Assembly (NCBI GenBank): GCA_003170935.1
Contig: PMYA01000097.1
Span: 5,714-14,873, forward strand
From: Methanobacteriota archaeon
GTDB taxonomy: Archaea > Halobacteriota > Bog-38 > Methanoflorentales > Methanoflorentaceae
Reading direction: 5' to 3'
DNA: 9,160 nt
Shown: in pieces, positions 6,784 through 9,160 of the stretch
Numbering within the stretch: position 1 is the first letter of the stretch
How the letters are laid out: the number at the start of each line of letters is the position of its first letter
Notes under the pieces: model-generated
What the model was told of the DNA's origin: nothing
Database searches by the model: none
What the model saw: only the letters and a program-made list of their open reading frames with translations
Position numbers and translations under genes: made by a program

Positions 6784-7158
6784 ATGGCAAAACCAATGTT
6801 TGTGAAATTTGACACTCCAGACGAGATCGAAAACAAGTCGTTAGAAGCCTTAGAGAGCGCCCGTGATACAGGGAAAATAAAGAAGGGTACGAACGAAGTC
6901 ACGAAAGCGATTGAGCGAGGAATCGTTCAACTCGTATTAATTAGTATAGATGTTCAACCTGAAGAAATCCTCGCACACATTCCCCCCCTTTGCGACGAGA
7001 AAGGGATATCGTACGTATATGTAAAACGACAGAGCGATCTCGGAGCTGCGGCAGGACTTGACGTTGGCTCGGCAGCAGCTGCAATCATCGATGCTGGGAA
7101 GAGTAAAGCCCTCGTCGACGAAGTCGTCGAGCAAATCAAAACGATTCGCTCAGGCTAG
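6784..7158 (+). CDS. rpl7ae: Ribosomal protein L7Ae (eL8), k-turn-binding protein
   Basis: L7Ae has 124 residues, the family's normal size. It is a large-subunit protein and also the k-turn-binding subunit of archaeal box C/D and H/ACA RNPs and of RNase P. The RNA-recognition helix [16 protein letters not shown] (31-46) carries the expected Gly35-x-Asn37-Glu38-x-x-Lys41 residues. The second contact loop [14 protein letters not shown] (79-92) and the closing [11 protein letters not shown] are also typical. The frame can start at GTG 6778, but ATG 6784 is preferred: it gives the family N-terminus [12 protein letters not shown] and places GAGGT (6771-6775) 8 bases upstream, whereas GTG 6778 would leave only 2. 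It heads the S28e-L24e-Ndk operon. The box C/D-like element ending two bases before its Shine-Dalgarno suggests that excess L7Ae represses its own translation. Confidence 0.97.
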   Translation: MAKPMFVKFDTPDEIENKSLEALESARDTGKIKKGTNEVTKAIERGIVQLVLISIDVQPEEILAHIPPLCDEKGISYVYVKRQSDLGAAAGLDVGSAAAAIIDAGKSKALVDEVVEQIKTIRSG

Positions 7159-7188
7159 TCTCGTAGGACAAATCACGGAGGGTATACG

Positions 7189-7404
7189 GTGGCAGAATAT
7201 AACGACGCAACGCCTGCAGAGATAATCGAAATAGTGGGGAACACCGGAATGCACGGAGAGGCGAAACAGGTAAAGTGCCGCGTCCTCGAAGGCCAAAACA
7301 AGGGAAGAATAATCACGCGAAATTGTGTCGGCCCCGTTCAAATCGGAGACATACTTATGCTTCGCGAAACGTCACACGAAGCCAAGAAACTGATGACACG
7401 GTGA
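7189..7404 (+). CDS. rps28e: 30S ribosomal protein S28e
   Basis: This small-subunit protein has 71 residues, shared by archaea and eukaryotes, and lies near the mRNA exit channel. The family core is clear: [19 protein letters not shown] (17-35), [20 protein letters not shown] (37-56) and LMLRET followed by EAKKL. The GTG 7189 start is set by GGAGGGT at 7177-7183, five bases upstream. Thirty bases separate it from the L7Ae stop, and its own stop is one base before the L24e start codon, so L24e is translationally coupled to it. Nothing unusual was seen except the slightly divergent end, THE...LMTR where many relatives have EREARR. Confidence 0.97.
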   Translation: MAEYNDATPAEIIEIVGNTGMHGEAKQVKCRVLEGQNKGRIITRNCVGPVQIGDILMLRETSHEAKKLMTR

Positions 7405-7405
7405 G

Positions 7406-7597
7406 ATGATGGAAAAGCGAACGTGCGTCTTTTGCGGAAGCGCTATCGAACTTGGCACCGGCAAGATGTTCGTGAAGCGAGATGGGACGGTACATAATTT
7501 TTGCTCGTCTAAATGTGAGAAGAACTTCAAGCTTGGCCGTCTTGCGCGACGAGTTGCGTGGACGGAAGCCGGTCGATCAGCGCGCAAGAAAGCGTGA
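7406..7597 (+). CDS. rpl24e: 50S ribosomal protein L24e, zinc-ribbon type
   Basis: This is a 63-residue large-subunit protein. The zinc-binding cysteines are all present: Cys 7 and 10 (CVFCG) and Cys 33 and 37 (NFCSSKC), with the family signature GTGKMFVKRDGTVHNF between them. The last 25 residues are basic and contact rRNA. Two adjacent ATGs, 7406 and 7409, could serve. GGTGA (7400-7404), overlapping the S28e stop, is the only Shine-Dalgarno-like sequence and would sit better with 7409, removing one methionine. The gene follows S28e with one intervening base and precedes ndk by ten. Confidence 0.97.
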   Translation: MMEKRTCVFCGSAIELGTGKMFVKRDGTVHNFCSSKCEKNFKLGRLARRVAWTEAGRSARKKA

Positions 7598-7607
7598 GGG
7601 GGCCTAA

Positions 7608-8069
7608 ATGGAGTCTGAAGATCACATTGAATCTACTTTCGTTATGATTAAGCCAGACGGGGTAAAAAGGGGGCTTGTTGGCGAGATCATTTCGCGGCTT
7701 GAGGAGAAAGGACTGGAACTTCGAGCCATGAAATTTAAGAATTTAGACATTGAGACGGCCAAAATACACTATGCAGAACACGTTGACAAGCCGTTTTACG
7801 AACATCTAGTCTACTACGTCACCTCTGGACCAATCATTATAATGGCGGTAGAGGGATTCAACGCAGTACGAGCGGTTCGTCAACTTGTCGGATCCACAAA
7901 CCCTATTGAAGCGATGCCCGGGAGTCTGCGCGGAGACTTTTGTCTCGAGCAAGTGAGAAACTTGGTACACGCTGCCGATTCGTTAGAGGCTGCTTCGCGC
8001 GAGTTGGCACTCCATTTTAATAAGGATGATTTTGTCAGTGAGCTGCCGGTAGACGAGAAAATCGAGTAA
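7608..8069 (+). CDS. ndk: Nucleoside diphosphate kinase
   Basis: This 153-residue cytosolic enzyme exchanges the terminal phosphate between nucleoside triphosphates and diphosphates through a phosphohistidine. Visible motifs are TFVMIKPDGVKRGLVGEI (10-27, Lys 15), VTSGPIIIMAVEG (71-83), VRQLVGSTNP with Arg 91, the PGSLRGDF segment (104-111) and the active-site loop NLVHAADS (118-125) with catalytic His 121. The loop reads HAADS rather than the common HGSDS; the nucleophile itself is kept. ATG 7608 follows GAGGGGG (7596-7602), a strong Shine-Dalgarno that overlaps the L24e stop. The position after L24e is the conserved archaeal order. In many euryarchaea infB (aIF5B) follows, but here a ferredoxin gene does. 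The acidic C-terminal tail (139-153) goes slightly beyond the usual end. Confidence 0.97.
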   Translation: MESEDHIESTFVMIKPDGVKRGLVGEIISRLEEKGLELRAMKFKNLDIETAKIHYAEHVDKPFYEHLVYYVTSGPIIIMAVEGFNAVRAVRQLVGSTNPIEAMPGSLRGDFCLEQVRNLVHAADSLEAASRELALHFNKDDFVSELPVDEKIE

Positions 8070-8090
8070 TTCTTCGGAAACACTGGCTAA

Positions 8091-8312
8091 ATGCCTCAAA
8101 TCTTTATCGATCAGGAAAAGTGCACTGGCACAGGAAAATGTGTGAGGATTTGTCCAAAGGGGCAGCGAGTTTACGGCGTTAAAGTCATTGACGGCAAGAG
8201 AAAATGCTTCGTTAAGGATGCCAATTATTGTCTTGGCTGCACGACGTGCATAGGAAGCTGTCCAACGGGTGCCATTCGGATCGACTTTTCCGTGCCCAAA
8301 AAGAAGCGTTAA
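8091..8312 (+). CDS. Small dicluster ferredoxin with one missing cluster ligand
   Basis: This is a 73-residue bacterial-type ferredoxin, a soluble electron carrier. The second motif is complete: Cys 47, 50, 53 and 57 in CLGCTTCIGSCP. The first reads C11-T-G-T14-G-K-C17-V-R-I-C21-P, so the second cysteine of the usual CxxCxxCxxxCP is Thr 14. In ferredoxins with a non-Cys residue here, the cluster is often [3Fe-4S], giving a 7Fe protein; that state is inferred for this one. Cys 39, between the motifs, is an extra cysteine and could conceivably act as a ligand. The inter-motif stretch of about 25 residues is longer than in clostridial ferredoxins, and the C-terminus is basic (KKKR). ATG 8091 has no clear Shine-Dalgarno and lies 21 bases after ndk, so read-through from the ribosomal operon is likely. 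The partner enzyme cannot be seen here. Its last codons overlap the end of guaA. Confidence 0.9.
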   Translation: MPQIFIDQEKCTGTGKCVRICPKGQRVYGVKVIDGKRKCFVKDANYCLGCTTCIGSCPTGAIRIDFSVPKKKR

Positions 8313-8872
8313 CGTTCTTCGCAGATTTTAACAAAGTTCAGCAGTAGCGCGTTTCCCGATTCTGTTTGTGCCACTTCAGGATGCCACTGAACGCCATAAA
8401 TAGGCTTGTTGAGGTGTTTCATTGCTTCCACTTCACAAATCTCAGAACGCGCAAGCAGCGTAAAATCCTTCGGCAGTCGATTTACTTCGTCTGCATGTGA
8501 TGCCCACGTGTTAATTATCGGCCCCATATCAACGAGAATATCATCTGGTTCGATGATTTCAACAACAACATGCGCGTATCCACCCGAGGCGCCTTTACTG
8601 ACGGTGCCACCAAAAGTCTCGGCTATAAGCTGATGGCCTAAGCAAATCCCTAGGATAGGCAAGTCAATCTCTTTAACGTAAAGCTTGCAGTTTCCGATGC
8701 GATCCATGGTAGGACCACCACTTAAGATCAAACCGTCTGGATCTCGTCGGAATAATTCGTCTACGCCGAGCGTATTTTTCACGAGTTCGCTGTCAACGTT
8801 GAGATCACGAACCGCACGATGAATAAGGTGGGCAAATTGGCCGTAGTTATTGATGACTAAGATCGAAGTCAA
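8309..8872 (-). CDS. guaA: GMP synthase [glutamine-hydrolysing] subunit A (glutaminase)
   Basis: This is the free-standing class I glutamine amidotransferase subunit of archaeal GMP synthase, 187 residues. It releases ammonia from glutamine and passes it to the separate ATP-pyrophosphatase subunit, which aminates XMP to GMP. The catalytic triad is visible: Cys 77 in LGICLGHQ, and His 164 and Glu 166 in VQWHPEV. The N-terminus ILVINNYGQFAHLIHRAVRDL, the oxyanion-side LILSGGP (48-54) and WASHADEV (123-130) are typical of the archaeal subunit. The start is TTG 8872. No ATG or GTG near the family N-terminus exists, and GGAGAGG on the minus strand (8881-8875) precedes it by two bases. The pyrophosphatase subunit is not in the window. 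It lies 33 bases after a small winged-helix gene on the same strand, and its stop overlaps that of the ferredoxin gene. Confidence 0.95.
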   Translation of the reverse strand: MTSILVINNYGQFAHLIHRAVRDLNVDSELVKNTLGVDELFRRDPDGLILSGGPTMDRIGNCKLYVKEIDLPILGICLGHQLIAETFGGTVSKGASGGYAHVVVEIIEPDDILVDMGPIINTWASHADEVNRLPKDFTLLARSEICEVEAMKHLNKPIYGVQWHPEVAQTESGNALLLNFVKICEER

Positions 8873-8891
8873 TGCCTCTCCAAAGCGTTCT

Positions 8892-8898
8892 AAAAAAA
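8892..8898 (-). terminator. T7 tract between the winged-helix gene and guaA
   Basis: Reading leftward, the 33-base spacer contains an uninterrupted TTTTTTT soon after the winged-helix stop codon. Oligo-T tracts on the non-template strand are sufficient to terminate archaeal RNA polymerase in part, so some transcripts may end here and guaA may be expressed below its upstream neighbour. A CGTTCT repeat (8886-8891 and 8901-8906) flanks the tract. There is no hairpin; it may be incidental. Confidence 0.25.
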
Positions 8899-8905
8899 GT
8901 CGTTC

Positions 8906-9139
8906 TTAAGCTTCTTTTGCGGAATACACCCGCCAAGTCGTCCCGTGAGAATAGCTCCATTTCTCAATAACGATATTTTCGGAGTTGTCGATTAACATGC
9001 TTATATTTGTGCCGACTTCGTTAGTGCTCAAACCTAGCTCACGTGCGATTGATTTACTTTTAAAGAACTGTTTACCTAGAGTAACCCCTTTTTTCAGATA
9101 ATCTAATATCTTAGTTTGGTTTACGTTGGTATTCGACAT
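8906..9139 (-). CDS. Small winged helix-turn-helix protein, probable DNA-binding regulator
   Basis: The protein has 77 residues. The layout is that of a winged helix: helix 1 TKILDYLKKGV (9-19), helix 2 SKSIARELG (28-36), recognition helix STNEVGTNISMLID (38-51), then a two-strand wing IVIEKWSYSHGTTWRVYSA (56-74). It recalls small archaeal wHTH families with an FKSK/VGTN/W...TTWRV pattern (a haloarchaeal DUF looks alike), but I cannot assign a named regulator. ATG 9139 is chosen over ATG 9154 because GGAGAG (9150-9145 on the minus strand) sits five bases ahead of it, and 9154 would add only MWRAE. It lies 33 bases upstream of guaA on the same strand, so it may belong to the same transcript and could regulate purine synthesis or itself; that is inference from position only. 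Its promoter is beyond the window edge. Confidence 0.8.
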   Translation of the reverse strand: MSNTNVNQTKILDYLKKGVTLGKQFFKSKSIARELGLSTNEVGTNISMLIDNSENIVIEKWSYSHGTTWRVYSAKEA

Positions 9140-9160
9140 CTCTGCTCTCCACATGTAAAT

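Overview
The window is archaeal chromosome. Every recognisable gene is archaeal or archaeal/eukaryotic in type: ABCE1, RqcH, the ribosomal proteins L7Ae, S28e and L24e, a free-standing GMP synthase glutaminase subunit, a DUF92 membrane protein and a small EMC6-like membrane protein. The promoters look like BRE/TATA elements, and several starts are GTG or TTG. The order L7Ae-S28e-L24e-Ndk and the split GMP synthase fit a euryarchaeote. By eye the base composition is mid-range and the proteins are not strongly acidic, which argues against a haloarchaeon. I cannot name the lineage more closely. I see no IS element, tRNA, CRISPR array or phage gene; this is core housekeeping DNA.

Left part (1-2.2 kb): the tail of an unidentified gene runs into a DUF92 (phytyl-phosphate/prenyl kinase-like) membrane protein on the + strand. 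That gene converges with a leftward operon read EMC6-like (4384-4019), then ABCE1 ribosome-recycling ATPase (3994-2231), then an MscS-type mechanosensitive channel (2194-1418). The gaps inside this operon are about 24 and 36 bases.

Middle (4.4-6.6 kb): a 234-base divergent promoter region with two pairs of short direct repeats separates that operon from rqcH on the + strand. RqcH is the ribosome-associated quality-control factor that tags stalled nascent chains on split large subunits. Ribosome splitting (ABCE1), handling of obstructed large subunits (RqcH) and a possible membrane-insertion factor (EMC6-like) therefore share one divergent locus.

Right part (6.6-9.16 kb): a compact + strand operon L7Ae - S28e - L24e - Ndk - ferredoxin has a leader of about 130 bases. 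Directly in front of the L7Ae Shine-Dalgarno sequence, the leader carries a box C/box D pair able to form a kink-turn, the RNA motif that L7Ae itself binds. This is the best regulatory signal in the window and suggests autorepression. The ferredoxin lacks one cluster-ligand cysteine. It overlaps, stop codon to stop codon, a leftward pair made of a small winged-helix protein and GMP synthase subunit A.
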